From NCBI RefSeq assembly GCF_002234675.1, contig NC_019869.2:14369015-14433014 (forward strand): a DNA stretch of 64,000 bases. Direction: 5' to 3'. The translations under genes and the position numbers were made by a program. The notes under the pieces were generated by a model. It was not told where the DNA came from and did not search any database. It was given only the letters and a program-made list of their open reading frames with translations. Of the stretch, positions 44,481-57,630 are shown piece by piece. The stretch is from Oryzias latipes. Lineage: Eukaryota; Chordata; Actinopteri; Beloniformes; Adrianichthyidae. Numbering within the stretch: position 1 is the stretch's first letter; each line of letters begins with the position of its first letter.

Positions 44481-44759
44481 TACAGGTGCTTCTGTAATGT
44501 CTTTAGTTAGCCTGGATTTTGTGTTTTCTCGTAATTACCTGTTTTGTAGCGCTTTTATTTGTACTTAGTTGCTTTTTGTTTGGGTTAGGGTTTAGGTATT
44601 TTAGTTAAATGTTTAAAAAGCATCTCCAGTAACTGCAGCAATGTGAGCTCATGTCAGTTTTTGCAAAAATTCATCCAATAATATTGATGGAGTCAAACTT
44701 CATCTTGACTTGAACTCTAAAGTTTTATTTTGTCAAATGAAATTGATTTTTGGACTTTA

Positions 44760-45310
44760 AGTGTCCCTTCTTCAACTCATCTGCCATTTCAACAATAGCA
44801 ACAGCTGGAAGAGTTCATCCACTGAACTCGACTGTCTGTCCCAAAGCCCCCCCATGACCCTTTGACAAAAAAACTGGGCCGCCGACTCTTTACAGCCCCT
44901 CCTGGCTGTCTTTGTCACGTAATAAACTATGATGACATTTGCTCTTGAGATCTTCTGCTGTGTTTCACATGCGTTGGTCAGGGTCCTCCATTACAAGACA
45001 ATAGACATTTAGTTCCCCCCGCAAAATCACAAAGAGAGCCACCATTTAGCCACGGCCCATTGAAGCTGCCCTTCTGCGACCCGCAAGGCCGTGCAGGAGC
45101 CCGCTGGGACGCCCCAAAAGCGACCCACATGCAAAGTTTCTTAAAGCTGCTGGTGTGCGATCTGATCGTCAGCTGGAGCTTTATGCACATACCCTCACAC
45201 CACCGATTACCACAAAAAACGGCCAGCTTCCTTCCCCTGTGCAGCACCGAGGCAGATGATGCTGTAAGCTCACCCACACAGTTTGCAAAAATACCCTAAT
45301 GCACAGCCCC
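44760..45310. promoter_or_regulatory. Candidate conserved non-coding element
   Basis: Complex unique-looking sequence including ACGTAATAAACTATGATGAC, CCATTACAAGACAATAGACA and CAGCTGGAGCTTTATGCACA, immediately left of an exon-like GC-rich segment. No coding frame is convincing. Function is inferred from appearance and position only. Confidence 0.3.
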
Positions 45311-45833
45311 ACTCACCATGATTCACTTTCACAGTGTGAGTGCAGAAAGAGTCACTCTGCCGTTAAATAAAGTCAAACTCTACGTAAGTCAAACACAGAG
45401 CCCCCCCTCCTCCCTGTTTACTGCCAGCAGGGTGGTAGATGTTATTCAAAGGGGGAGGGGGGTTGTGTGCATGTGTGATGGGGGTCTTTGTGAGCAAAGA
45501 GAGGTAGGAGGAGAAGGGTGGAGGGAGGGGGGGACATGGCGTTCTATTTCTCATGGACCAACAGCTGCTGTCTTCAGTGCAGAGGAGGAAGAGGGAGGGC
45601 CGTGTGGCGTGAGGCAGTGCGTGCGCTCGCGTTTAGGTGAATCCACAGACCCTCTGGCTCGCACGGATAAAGGATCCTGCCTCTCCTCGCCTCCTTTTGA
45701 CCGTTTCTTTACTGTCCTCCGTTGCTCGTCGCATCCCTGCTTCACCCAGTCCACAGAGAAGGAGGGAAGGGGATTAAGGGGAGGAGAGCAGAGCGGGAAG
45801 AATTATCCTCCCATTCTGCATGCCCAGCCGGTA
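45311..45833 (+). promoter_or_regulatory. Possible promoter / first non-coding exon ending in a GTAAGC donor
   Basis: Purine- and GC-rich sequence unlike its AT-rich neighbours, with GTGCGTGCGCTCGCG (CpG cluster) at about 45618-45632. It ends CCCAGCCG|GTAAGC at 45834, a good splice donor. A small frame from ATG 45536 runs about 33 codons and would be a uORF. The long frame 45318-45839 has no domain. Interpretation as a first exon is inference; the coding body would lie to the right. Confidence 0.3.
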
Positions 45834-48800
45834 AGCTGACATTTCTGGTTTCTGCTTTCAATCATATCTGAAGCAACCTCACTGCAGAGAGGACAGACAT
45901 CATTTTCCTACGACAGCGAGCTAGATGCAGGAGGAGGCTGAGGAGGAGGAGAGGATGAGGGCCAGGCTCCGGATGGAGGATGGCAGATGACTGGTGGTTT
46001 CACAGAATGAGGAAGGGCTCTAGATGTTCTAATTATGAGGAAAGTTCAGAAATCAGAGGGGTGGTCAGAGAGGGCAGGATTCGAATGAAAGCCGGTGGGG
46101 GGTGGTGTCAGTTTGCGGGGTCCTGTTCTGTTTCACCGCAGTGCTTAGCCAGAGGGACCAGTCACAAACGCTCCCACCTCAGCAAAGAATTGAACATGGA
46201 GGTCCACCACTGACAAAGTCTGCGTATTTTAAGTAGTGATGGATGGCCGTTTGGTTGCAGGACATCTGTAACCTAAAAGCCCGGCGGCACATGAGTCACA
46301 TTTCTGTACCTTGATGACCCACATGCCAGACGTGCCTCTTCCTCTTTCCAGCTCTGCTGCACTGACACTCGAGCAAATGCTTTCAGTTTTCTATGAAGAC
46401 GATCAATGTGGCAGTTTGCACAAGTTGCTTCTGCAAACAGAGAGCTCAAAACAAAAGCCCCAGATTGCAATGTGGATCTGAAAGAGGGGGGGTGCTTGAG
46501 TGAAAAACAGGGAGGAGGGAAACGGAAAAAGCTGAATGAAGGGGCAAGTAAATGGGGGCTAAAGCCTTTCTGATATGTTGTTTTTTTCTAAGATCAATTT
46601 AAAAAATTGGGGTGGGGGGGTGGAGCATGCCATGTGGCTCGGGTCTCAGGTCTTCTTTGTGTTTGAGGTCAGAGACAATGGAGAGAAAAACTACAAACAC
46701 TGACAGCCAACTAGACATTTTTGTGTGTGCATGCATGTAGACAAAGGGCACAACCGCATGCGTCTGTGCTCATCCATGTGAACCGATTCAACAACAAATA
46801 GACACGTATGACGGATCCAGTTGAGTTCATGATGAACTCAGTGATCGGATGTCTCTGCATGCCAGAAGCAGGACCCTTTCATCACGAGACCACCACCGTG
46901 CTCATGAATTATTAACGGAGTTCTGTTTTCTACCAAATGTTGGGCTTTAAATTGTACATAAATATTTTTTTATTCTGCAAAAAGAAAAAAAGAAACATTT
47001 GGACCCCTAATGATGAAGTTCTTTGGAACAAAAATGGTCCTCTTTAACTCTAAAACCACAATCACACGGGCATGTGACGTGTGTTCAAGAACAAGCGAAA
47101 CGCGTATTCTTGTGCTTTTTACGTGTTCTTGAGCGTGGGAGTTTCCAACATGGAAGCCCAAAACGCATGTTTAGATAGACTTTTCATTGAAAGTGGCGGC
47201 CTGATCACGCGTTGCTGAGGGCGATGTCAACAAAGCTTGAATGGGGAGGTTTTCTTTTTAAAAAAAGTATTTTAGTATTCCTCCTTTGGCAATATTTTCT
47301 CACTAAACAATAATGGACTCCAGGCGGTTCAGAAAAGACCCCAAAACCACGATAGTAGCGATTGTTTCTCCAACGTCAGAGCAGATAGGGAGCAGTACCA
47401 GGAGGATTCAGATACACAGATTCCCAAAACCTCATCAGTTGCTTCCATTCTTTTGTTGTCCTCATATTTCCACAAAGACCTTTTGTTCACTGAACATTTC
47501 TTTGCATAAATCTTTATATGTGACTTGCTGGTCATTTTAGGAATCTTTGAACCTAATGATTGATACTTAGAAAACTCAAAGCTGATGCTTCTTTTATACT
47601 GAACTATACAAACAAGTATGATATATGAGGCAAAGGCTGTATGTGTGTCTGTGTTGCGTTCATTTAAAAATGCAGCTAATCTGTTTAGTAGTGAGCGTGT
47701 TGGCCTAAAGATTTTTCTGGTCTGAGATGAAACAGTGGCTGCCATGGTATTTACTCCGCTGTTGCTAGGACACTCTCTTCGAACATCTACACCGAGCCTT
47801 CTGATTGGCCCGCTGCGATGATGCAAGATTCCCTCACCCCAAATCTTTCCTGAGCGCACATAGAAACATGCACTTCCTCCACTCTCCTCACTCCTGAGCT
47901 GTCACTCTTTGTCTGGCATTCCTCCTCGGTCTGTCTTTCTTTCTCTCCATCCTCTGTCTTTTCATCTGCTCATTATTTAATTGTTTAACCGATTCCTGCT
48001 TTTGTGAATTGCCTCTTCGCGTCTGTCTTGGTCCGTTCTGAGCTCTCTGTCACTTCTCTCCTCCTGATAGAGTCAAACTGTGGCTGCAAAATGTTAACAG
48101 CTTGTGGTTCTACAATTACTCCATCCTGCAGTCTCATAAAGGATTACTTTAAATGAGGTGATGGGTCATTGCAGGCTAACTGCCTCTGTAGAAATTTCTA
48201 TCATTCATTTTACAAAAGTGCATAAAGTTTCTTTGCTCAATCATCAAATGAAAAATCTGCGATTCAGAGATGCACATGTCATAAAACATGAATGCCCTGC
48301 AGGTGTGTGGACCTGCACTGACCCAACACACTGGTTAGTGGTTAAACTCTTGTCTTTTTCTTTACAGCATTGTCCAAACAGCTTTTTTGATGTCATTCTG
48401 TTAAAATTTTTTAAAAATCAAATCCAAAAGATTTGACAAAAAGGGAATGTCAGTGTGTTTGTAACCAAAATGAAAGGCGCTATATAAATCAATAAAGTTG
48501 GAACTTTGAAAAATCTTATGTTTCTAAACTTAATATGCGTCTTTGTTATATTGTTACAGGAAACAGGAGTAGAAACTCAATCATTTCTAGCCATAAGTAT
48601 TGTGTCTATTGTATGGTTTAAAAAGAGTAATACTGTTTTTAAAATTCTCATTTAGGTTGGAAGTAATTGATGGAAGAGTGATTTATTGATCCTAAAGGAT
48701 ATTAATTCTGAGCTGCAGTGGATGCAGTTTATTTTCTTTGAACAGAAATGCTGCTGGAGGTTTGGGCCTTTTGCAATATCACACAGAAGCCTGTTTTGAA

Positions 48801-50284
48801 AACCAAACCAAATTTACCATAAAACTCAATATACCACTTGCTGATGTACATTTAAATTAGTTTAAAGATCAATTTGAAGATGATCAGCTGTTTGTTTATT
48901 CTAAAAAAGTTAATTAGACAGTACTTCTCTTAATGTTGCTCTTGATTGCATAAAACCTTTCAGATCATGAAACCGATCCATATGCTTTCCATGTTGCTCC
49001 CAAAGAACTGACACGTCATGAATCCTTTAATATTTCTGGCTTGTCTGCTAGAAACAGCTGCCACTCAAACATCTGGATCTGCCCTGTTCTCCCACCACAT
49101 CTGTATTTGAACTGTGATCCTGCTCTGTAAGTAATCTTTTTAATCCAGTGTTTTCAGGAATCGTGGATTACTTCCTCAGAGCTGAGATGATCCTGTTAAA
49201 GGGGCACAGGGTGGATCAGCAGGGGAGGAGAAAGAGGGTGGCTCCAGAAGTGAGAGGCTGCAGGCTTTTTCTGCCTCTGTAAAAAAAACAAAACAATGGA
49301 TGGATGTTAATGTTGACTCACTAACAGACAGTTTAGATCTGTCAGATACTTTGGATCTATTGGTTAAAGTTTAACCAATAAATTAGCTTCCCTGAATTGG
49401 TGGATTGGTTTCTGGAACATCCTCACGCTTCAATTTGTATTCTAAGCTCTAATAGTTTCAAGTTTTATTCTTAGTCTGGTCCGGGAAGTTTCAAACAACC
49501 TGATGGTGTCATCAGAGGCTCATTGTGCAGATGTTTACTTAACGCTCCACATTTTTGTTTGTTAATCAACTCAGACGTATCCAGAATACTTCTTTCAGAA
49601 AGCTTTGCATGCTTAAAGCCCACAGAGCAGATGGCCGACAGGCACTGTAAGATGATCATGTGCGTCTGCAGTCGAGTGTATTGGGGGTCAAACCAACCGT
49701 GACCTGAACCTTTGACCCTTAATAAGCTTTTGCTGCCATCAATCCTGCAAACAGTGGAAACAGTACAGAACTGTTTACGTCAAAGAATTGGAGCCTAAAT
49801 GCATCAACCTCAGAATATATGTTGACATAATTCATTACATGCTGATTTCAAAAACCGTGTTTCATCCTCATCGCAGACAACAAAGCGGTTACAGCATAAA
49901 TTCCTGACACATTTTCACCACATAGCAGTTGATTTTCTAATTTTATTCAAATAAGTTAAATTAATAGGTTAAGTTAAATGCGCAAACTCTATTTATAGCT
50001 GTAATCAGAAAACCTCAGTTCCACTCTCACAGGACTCTGCATGATGCAGCGGCCTTGAGATCAATTTTTATCCTTTGACATCAACAAATAGCCTAAATGC
50101 TCAGCCATTGGTCATATTTTAGATCAATACCTCTAATTTAGGAAAGATGAAACCGATGCAAACTGATGGGAGGATGAGGAGATCTAATAGTGAAGAGGAA
50201 GACAAACGATGGGTTTACTGAGGGAGGAGGTGAAGTGCTTAGCTGTGACTTCTTCAAAACAGCTGGAGGGTTTCACACATTTCC
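45834..50284. other. Non-coding tract; one LINE-tail fragment at 48.47 kb
   Basis: About 4.4 kb with no convincing exon. Bases 48466-48510 (AAGGCGCTATATAAATCAAT) resemble the 3' end of an L2/SINE element. G-rich runs occur near 46605-46622. A 176-codon minus-strand frame at 47329-47859 lacks domains. Confidence 0.45.
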
Positions 50285-50640
50285 TGGGGCTGCATGGGGG
50301 TGTATTGGTTAGCACTTTCTCCTTACAGAGAGAAGGCCCTGGTTCAAATCCTAGCTGGGTTATTTCTGCATGGAGTTAGCATGTTCTCCCTGTGCATGCA
50401 TGGGTTTTCTCCAGTCTTTCTCCTTCGGTTTCCTCCCACCATCCAAAAGCATGCTTCATTTGGAAATTGGTGATTCTAAATTGCCCCTAGGTGTTGTAGT
50501 GTGACTGGCCGTGCAACAGACTGATGACCTGTTCATGTTGCGCCCTGCCTTCACCCAACAGCGGCTGGGATAGGCTCCAGCAACCCCATAACCCCAAAAA
50601 AGAATCAGTGGGATTAAGAAGACGGATAAATGGATGAATT
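50285..50640 (+). mobile_element. V-SINE, near full length
   Basis: Begins with a tRNA-like head (TGGTTAGCACTTTCTCC, CCTGGTTCAAATCC as B box) and runs through GTTCTCCCTGTGCATGCATG, TTTCCTCCCACCATCC and AACAGCGGCTGGGATAGGCT to an AAATGGATGAATTGG tail. Confidence 0.85.
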
Positions 50641-50668
50641 GGCATTTTATTAAAGTATATTTAATATA

Positions 50669-51030
50669 GGGCTGCACGATATGAGGACAACTCGCGATAT
50701 GCGATATTAGTTATCAATATTGCGATGAATATATAACTGGCGGTAAATGAACAAATAGCAAAAACAACAAAAACATTTCCATTTCACTGCAAAAGTTGAA
50801 ATTAAATAAGAGTCAAAATACCTTAAATTATTCTCGAAATGACCCGCGTCTAATTAGGAGGGCCATATATAACATAAAAGCTCCATCTGATTGGTCAAAT
50901 GCATAAAGGAATTTATTCAATTCATTAAATAGTGCAAGTTGTCATAATTTTGTTTTTGCACATTTAAGGTTTACCATTTATCGCGATTTTTACTGACTTT
51001 TGTGATATGGATATTGCACAGCTTGAAATC
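50669..51030. mobile_element. Nonautonomous DNA element with GGGCTGCACGATATGAG end
   Basis: The left end TAGGGCTGCACGATATGAGG is matched by a decayed inverted end near 51003-51026 (GATATGGATATTGCACAGCTT). Interior motifs CGCGATATGCGATATT and CATTTATCGCGATTTTT are typical of this abundant fish family. No transposase. Confidence 0.65.
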
Positions 51031-51246
51031 AGGATAATGATAAATTTGCGATTAACAAACTGATATTAGAGGCTTTCAGTGCAAAAGGGCTTGAAAACCT
51101 TTAAAAGTTTAGGAAAATTGCAGTAGAATTAAAAACAATCAAACTGATGAGGCACTGACAAGGAGGGGTGAGTTTAGACAACAAATGGAAAAACTGATCA
51201 ACTTTTTCTGAGAATACTCAGGGTATCTTTAAAGCCTGGGCTGGAC

Positions 51247-51650
51247 AGAGGCGCAGTGGTCAGCGCTCTTGTTTTTCACAGCAAGAAGGCCCCTGGTTCA
51301 GGTTTCTTTTCCCGGGCTGGGGGACCTGAAACAGAACATCAACGGGGGACCTTTCTTTGTGGAGTTTGCGTGTTCTCCCCATGCATGCATGTTTTTTTTT
51401 GGGGGGGACACCGGCTTCCTCCCACCATCTCAAAAACATGCTTCTTAGGAAAATTGGTTACGCTAAAATGTCCCAAGGTGTGAATGTGAGAGTGCATGGG
51501 TGTGTGATTTTGGCCCTGCGACAGACTGCAACCTGTCCCCAACCTTCGCCCGCAAGTGGTCAGGATAGGCTCCGGCAGCCCCGTGACCACGAAAGGGAAC
51601 AAACAGATAAGAAAATGAATGAATGAATGAATGAATAAGAATGAATAAGA
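51247..51650 (+). mobile_element. V-SINE, full length with GAAT tail
   Basis: Head GAGGCGCAGTGGTCAGCGCT with CAGCAAGAAGGCCCCTGGTT, then GTGTTCTCCCCATGCATGCA, CTTCCTCCCACCATCTC, AGGATAGGCTCCGGCAGCCC and a (GAAT)n tail at 51617-51640. It lies about 600 bases from the previous V-SINE in the same orientation. Confidence 0.85.
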
Positions 51651-52322
51651 AATATAAAATTACTTAAGTGTTAATAGATTCTGTCACAACTTCCTGTATG
51701 TCCATGGACTACAACGAAATGTATATTTTCTAAGCCAACCTCAAACTTATTATTATTATTTTTTTATTAAGAAATATTTTTATTTATGGTAAACAAACTC
51801 AGATTTTCTATAAATCAGTAATTCAGCTTTTGATGAGCCGTTGTGCAAAATACAAGTAAACATGTTCAGATATTATAAAAACATGTAGGACAGCCTGTTG
51901 GTTTCTTAGTAACATTTTTTGGAATAATTTATTCTTCCGTGACGTTCCACTAAAATTCTCAATTCTATCAAAATAATATTGATGTTGCCAGTTTTTCAGA
52001 GTAAAATGAGCTTCCTGTGTACAGACTCTTTCATTTTAAAATGCTGTTGGCTGTTTTTTTTCCTGCTTTCCTCCATTTTTGCTGAACAGAACTCTGAACA
52101 TGTTCCCATTGATCACAACAGAGAGCATGCTAGCTGTGGTTTAATGACAGAACACCCTGGAGGGTGTTAGTGGACCTTTTATCTGTACCTTTTTTCTTCC
52201 ATTAATTTAACCCTTGGATTTGACAGGGAATTTAGAAACTTGTTTCCACATTATGGTGGTTTCTAAATCCCTTCACTACTTACTAATTTCTCCTCATGAT
52301 GGACCTCAGAAATCTTTGACGA
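51651..52322. other. Non-coding, nothing recognised
   Basis: AT-rich sequence with a short ATT run at 51748-51760. No gene or classifiable repeat. Confidence 0.5.
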
Positions 52323-52324
52323 TA

Positions 52325-52797
52325 CACTATCTCACCAAAAGTATTCACTCACCCGCTTTGACTCATATGAACTGAAATGCCATCCTATTTCAAACCCAAA
52401 TGATGTGGGTCAACCTTTTGCAGTGATTACAGCTTCAACTCTTCTGGGAAGGCTGTTCACAAGGTTGAGGAGTGTGTTTCTAGGAATTTTGGACCATTCT
52501 TCCAAAAGCACATTGGTGAGGTCACACACTGATGTTGGTGGAGAAGGCCTGCCTGTCAGTCTTCGCTCTAATTCATCCCAAAGGTGCTCTATGGGGTTCA
52601 GATCAGGACTCTGTGCAGGCCAGTCAAGTTCATCCACACCAGACTTTGTCATCCATGTCTTTATGGACCAAAATGGAATGGTCCAAAGTGTTTTGGTATC
52701 CTGAAGAATTCAGAGTTCCTTTCACTGGAACTAAGGGGCCAAGCCCAAGTCCTGAATACAAGCCCACACCATAATTCCTCCTCCACCAAATGTCAAA
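52325..52797 (-). pseudogene. Tc1-like transposase relic with one terminal repeat
   Basis: The + strand begins TA|CACTATCTCACCAAAAGTA, a Tc1-type terminal repeat next to a TA target. On the minus strand the C-terminal catalytic region reads ELDWPAQSPDLNPIEHLWDE then LERRLTGRPSPPT and PRRVEAVITAKG, with the final catalytic Glu of DD34E in the IEHLWDE motif. A second frame (LGLGPLVPVKGTLNSSGYQN then TLDHSILVH) joins it through a frameshift. The N-terminal DNA-binding part and the other end are missing beyond 52797, so it is dead. Confidence 0.85.
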
Positions 52798-55700
52798 GTT
52801 AGCATGTAGCCTAAACATGCGTAAAGAGAAGGAAAAAAGTCATAAACTGTGTTTGAATACCAGCGGAGCCAAATTTAGCTGTGGTTGGAGTTTAAAGATG
52901 CAATATTTTCATTTTATTACCCCAAAGTTAGTGTCTGTGTTTGCCAGACACGCCAGGGCACACAGGGATGCCGGCTGTTTTTATCCCATGTTTGATCACA
53001 CAAAAGAGACTCTCATACTGTGTTGCTTTTTCACAAATCGACACACAGCCATGCTTGTTATTTAGCTCTTATTAGTTTGGCTTCTATCTTTTTCTTTCAT
53101 CAAACAACAAAATACCTTGTGCCCTTCAAATGTAGAAAATCTCAAATTAATAATATTAGTTTTGCAAAAGCAGCCAAGATCTCCAGTGCAACACCTTCTG
53201 TTCAATGAATGTCAGCTTAAATCTGGTTCTTGCATGGGAAACTGGGGTTTCAGAATGCAAAGTTGCAGCAGCAATTACCCTGTCCCTCCCAGCAGAACAG
53301 GTAATGCTGTAACCCTGTATGCCAGTTTGTGAGACACACTGCAGCATTGCCTCAGTGAAGGGCATGCTATTTCACTCTGGTAGAGCATTGATAACATGAG
53401 GGTCACAAGTCACCTCTTTGATGTTAGCCCAGAGAAAAAAACTAGGCTTTGTGAGTCAAGTTTGATTTAAGTACAAGGCTATACACTCACAACACTGACC
53501 TACAGTCTTAATCCTTTTCAAAGACTTTTGAAATTGCATATTTAAAAGTACTCCTTCCTTTTTTTGGTTTTGTTACATTTAAGATAAATATTAGGTAAGA
53601 AATTATGTTATGTTACAGAAAAAATAGGTTCAAGTCATTTGGAATAAAATAGTGACAATGCCTCCAAAAAATCAGCTTTTGCTCTCACTTTGCTAAAATT
53701 CAGATAGTACTAAAGGACATTTTATAAGTACTTCGAGACATTTTTTAATTTTCGTCATGACAGTAACATAAAAGCAGTTGATAGTTATGTTTCTCTGGTA
53801 ACAAAAGATACACCATTACAGTATGATTTGGAACCCCAACCCAATTTCATTGTCATACGTCCATTTTCCAAACCTGCTTCATTGCTTGAGAGGTCACAGC
53901 AAACAGATTTCCTCCCCCAATTTTTCATTCATTACCACTCTGGATTGTGCAATTTAAACATTTCTGGTATCATAACTAAGCTTGCAGAGACCTTCACAAT
54001 TTCACCTGCCTATTCAGTCGCTGAGTTTTTGTCTGGACTCATCTGTCGTTGGTACTGTAAGAGCTGTAGTCTCACATAGAAAGACTCAGGTTTGGTTTGT
54101 TTTTCCGGTCGGGAATTAGCAGAGATCAGTGAGAATAGAGCTATTAACAGGAATTCAGAGCTCAGAACTCTGATCCGAAACCACATTCAGTATTTTAGAG
54201 TGCTTATACACTCAGCTATCACACACTTTGAACGAAACTCACACCATTCACACTTTGTCCCGCAGTGAAAAACACACTATTAATAGAGTGAATGTTAATG
54301 GATTGGAACAATCTGACTTTGGCTGTTGTTGGTTTTTTTTTCTTAAATACAGAATCTTTAAAAAAAGGAAATAGTGGCTAAATAATTAGGTTTTATTTGT
54401 AAGAGTAGATTAGGCCCTGACAATGTAGCAGAAAATATCCAAGTTTTTGAAACAGTTTTTGAAAAAGATCCTTTTCAGGGATTTTTCTGGTTTCTGCTTT
54501 AGGCTTATAAACAAAAAAAATTATACAACAGTTTCTATTTTTAGTATTTTTATGCAAGTAAAGCCTTTTACCTCCTTGACCTGTGACACAAAAGGTGCCA
54601 CAAATCCACTTGGGAAATGTCACAACAAGTAGAAGCAGTACTGTGACACATCCTGCTACAGGATCTTTATATTCAACCCTAGCAGCATTTCTCCTCATTC
54701 CCACCATCAGCTAAAGCTTAATGAACATGAAGCTGCTGTGTTTCAGAGGAAAAACAAAAGCTGACGGAGAAAATAGCAGCACCGCAGGGAGCTATGAAGC
54801 TACAACAGTCCTTATTGCTCTCAAATTTAACCTCCGGTTTTCACACATAAACACCACGACCTGAGGGGACCTGATGTTTAAGTAAAAACGTTCACATATC
54901 AAGCATCCGCGCACATCGTACAATCAAGACTCACACCATGAAAATCCAATCAGCACAAATGTTGTTTGCATCTTTATTGAACGTGTGCACAAAAGCAGCC
55001 AGTAATTAGACCAGTTTTCTTGACTCACATTAACCAGCAAACCATCAGAACACAGAGCAGCTGCTCATAGAGACCATGTCCTCGTTTGCAGATAGTGGGG
55101 GTTTGAGAAAAGGACTACATAAAACTCACAAACCCAGAATTACACCCTGAGACCTCAAAACTTCAGATCTTTTCTTAGTAGCACAAATTGGCAGCATCCA
55201 GCTTTGCACATAAAGAGAAGGGGCTCACTGTTATAGAGTGTTCTTCAACACTGAAATTAAAGCATGTTTTTCACTGTGCTTTTGTAAACGCCTCCAAGCT
55301 AAGCTGACTTATTCAAATATTAATGGCAGCATAGAGAAAAAGAGAATGTTTGACATTTTTTGAATTACTCAGAAATTTTTATGTTTTACATCGTCCTCAG
55401 TTATAAGGACCACTTTCAATAAAAAGTCTATGTATCTGTGTGTTTCAGGCTTCTGCGTTTGAAATTGTCACGTCAACGTGTCGCTATGCACATTTTATAA
55501 CCGTTTCCGTTCTTTACATTAAAAAAAGCGTCAATTAAACAAACATCGAAAGTTAAACCAGGTCAAACTTTAGCCAATCAAGGACTTGGATTTGGTAGTG
55601 ACGTGTGGACGCCGTCCCTTTTCATTCGTTTTAATTGAAGTTTTGATCATTCTGATAAGATAGGCGTCTCAGAAATGCATGTATCAAATATTATACGAAT

Positions 55701-57149
55701 GGTTTTATAGGGTTACAGTCCAGGATGCTGGATAGTTATACTCTTTGTAGTCTTTTAGGGGTTAAAGAGTAGTGAGTGTATTCGGACAGAGCCTTCATTT
55801 TCTTTGTCAGTCCTTTTCAGGAGGCGCCACGAACTGCTGTATTGTGGGGAAAAAGAAGGATGATGATGAAGGGCAGCCTTCTGCTTCCATCTGTATCTCT
55901 GCTTTTCTTCCCTGCCAATCTGTCCTTCTCTTTTTGACCTTTTTCCGCCTTCACCTCATCCATGAACAGCAGAGCAGAGTCCATCTTTGCTCGTTAGTGT
56001 GATGGGTGGCTGAGTGGGGGTCAGAGGCAAATTGAAAGGAGGATTCCATCAGCGCTCAGTCTGACCAGCCACCTCCCTCTTTGCTCTCTGACCAGCCTCT
56101 TGGTTAGAGCTCCTCTTGTTTCCTTCTTTTCAGTTTTCTGGCTTCTCTTTTTCCACTTTGTTGAAACAGAACATTTTTCAGCCAGACTCCTGCGTCGGTG
56201 CTGTGACTCCAGGTTCTGCTCTTTTCCTTCTGTGCCGCCGGTGTCGGCCTCCAGCCTCTCCTGCCGTCTCTAAACATAGGTCGTCTCTGAAAGAGCCGAT
56301 GCTGCACAGGCAAAGCTTGATCAGACTCTTCGGACTGTGTCTGCTCTCTGGAGACAGCAGAGTGGTCTAATATTTGATTAGCATGACACTGATTCATGGC
56401 AGGACTCATAAATGCACTGTTGCTATCATAGTCTTCGTGGAATCTGAGAGACTTCTTCTGACAGCTTCAAAAGGAAGTAGAAATGTACGTTTATGCACCT
56501 GATCTCAGCAGATCTGAGCAAACATCAAATGTTTCATATAAGGCATGGCTGAGGCACTTCTGCTATCTTCTAAATCTTTCCCCTGAGCAGAGCATCACAC
56601 CATCGCAATGTCCTAAAAGCATTTCTCTGCCTCTGCAGTCTGCATTACTATCATTACAACAGGCTTTTACCGTGACGGATATTACTGCTAAACATCTCCA
56701 CAAATGCAGTTAATCCCCAATTTTTGTTTCAAGAACTTTAAGATAAACAAATTACTGGGAAAAATGTTAACTTGTTGGTTGGATGCTTGGGAGTAAATTT
56801 AACTAATGGACGACTGTCCGACCACCACAGCACTTGTGTAGAAATGTCAGAAAGAGTGGTGTCAGGTCAAGAGGTCATTCATTTGGACTCTCATGTATGG
56901 TAGTTCCTTTAAAAAATATCAAATCACGTCATTTTAAAGCTGACTCTTTTTTGCCTTTATGTCAGCATTTTTTTTGTAAATGATCATTTTCTTTCCTTTT
57001 CTGTCTCTTTTTCTTTCAATGAAACAATCACAAGCAGAAATAGTGATGCACCCATCGATATTCCATTAGAAACCAACAGCGTTTTGGTGTTTTTAACAAG
57101 TTCTTGTGGTATTTTTCTGATTAGTATTTCTTTATTCTAATCATTGTGA
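52798..57149. other. Non-coding tract with possible MITE fragment at 55.7 kb
   Basis: About 4.3 kb without a convincing exon. At 55700-55785, GGATGCTGGATAGTTATACT and AGTAGTGAGTGTATTCGGAC resemble the right part of the possible MITE at 16.1 kb. Short frames throughout lack domains. Confidence 0.4.
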
Positions 57150-57630
57150 ATCAGGAGCCGAGGAGAAAATGCCGTTGGAAGAAATATCTTATTTATTAAG
57201 TATAGAACATGCTGGGCGGGTCACAAGCTCCCTGCTCTGCTCCATTCTAATAATCCACTCAAATAAATCCATTAACGTCTTTTTTTCTTCTTCGTCTGAC
57301 CTGGAATCTGGATCTAAACTGTCCACCTGGATAGCTCTGATATCGTTTTTGTTCACCTTTAATGTTAGCTTGGGCTTGTGAGAGCTTGTAAGCTATCAGA
57401 ACAAAGGGATGACTGGAAATGAGTGCAGGCTTACTCCATACCAACAGTGTTGCCCACAACTTATAGGTGAATTTCTAATCATATGAACTCCTGCTGCTCC
57501 GCAGAAACTATGTCCTAGAAAACAACACAGGCTTTTAAATTTTGGCTAAAAACAACATAATCATTATTAAAGGACCACTGGAAACACTATGAAAATAGAT
57601 CAAAAGATGATTGGAGTGGGACTTAATGGC
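57150..57630 (-). repeat. Dispersed repeat family R1, longest copy, minus strand
   Basis: Bases 57440-57625 match R1 at 31.9 kb inverted (CTCCGCAGAAACTATGTCC, GATGATTGGAGTGGGACTTA). Further sequence to about 57150, including TGACCTGGAATCTGGATC and GAGAGCTTGTAAGCTATC, appears to belong to a longer version; part of it (GTAAGCTAGC) is seen at 14690. Non-coding, class unknown. Confidence 0.6.

Noticed and set aside
45318-45839. 173-codon frame in the GC-rich block
   Set aside because: Purine-rich composition gives Gly/Arg/Glu-rich nonsense; the block is better explained as promoter/5' UTR.
47329-47859. 176-codon minus-strand frame
   Set aside because: No domain and no splice or promoter context.
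50285-51650. Regularly repeated motifs considered as an array (CRISPR-like or satellite)
   Set aside because: They are two separate V-SINEs with different internal sequence, and the organism is a eukaryote.
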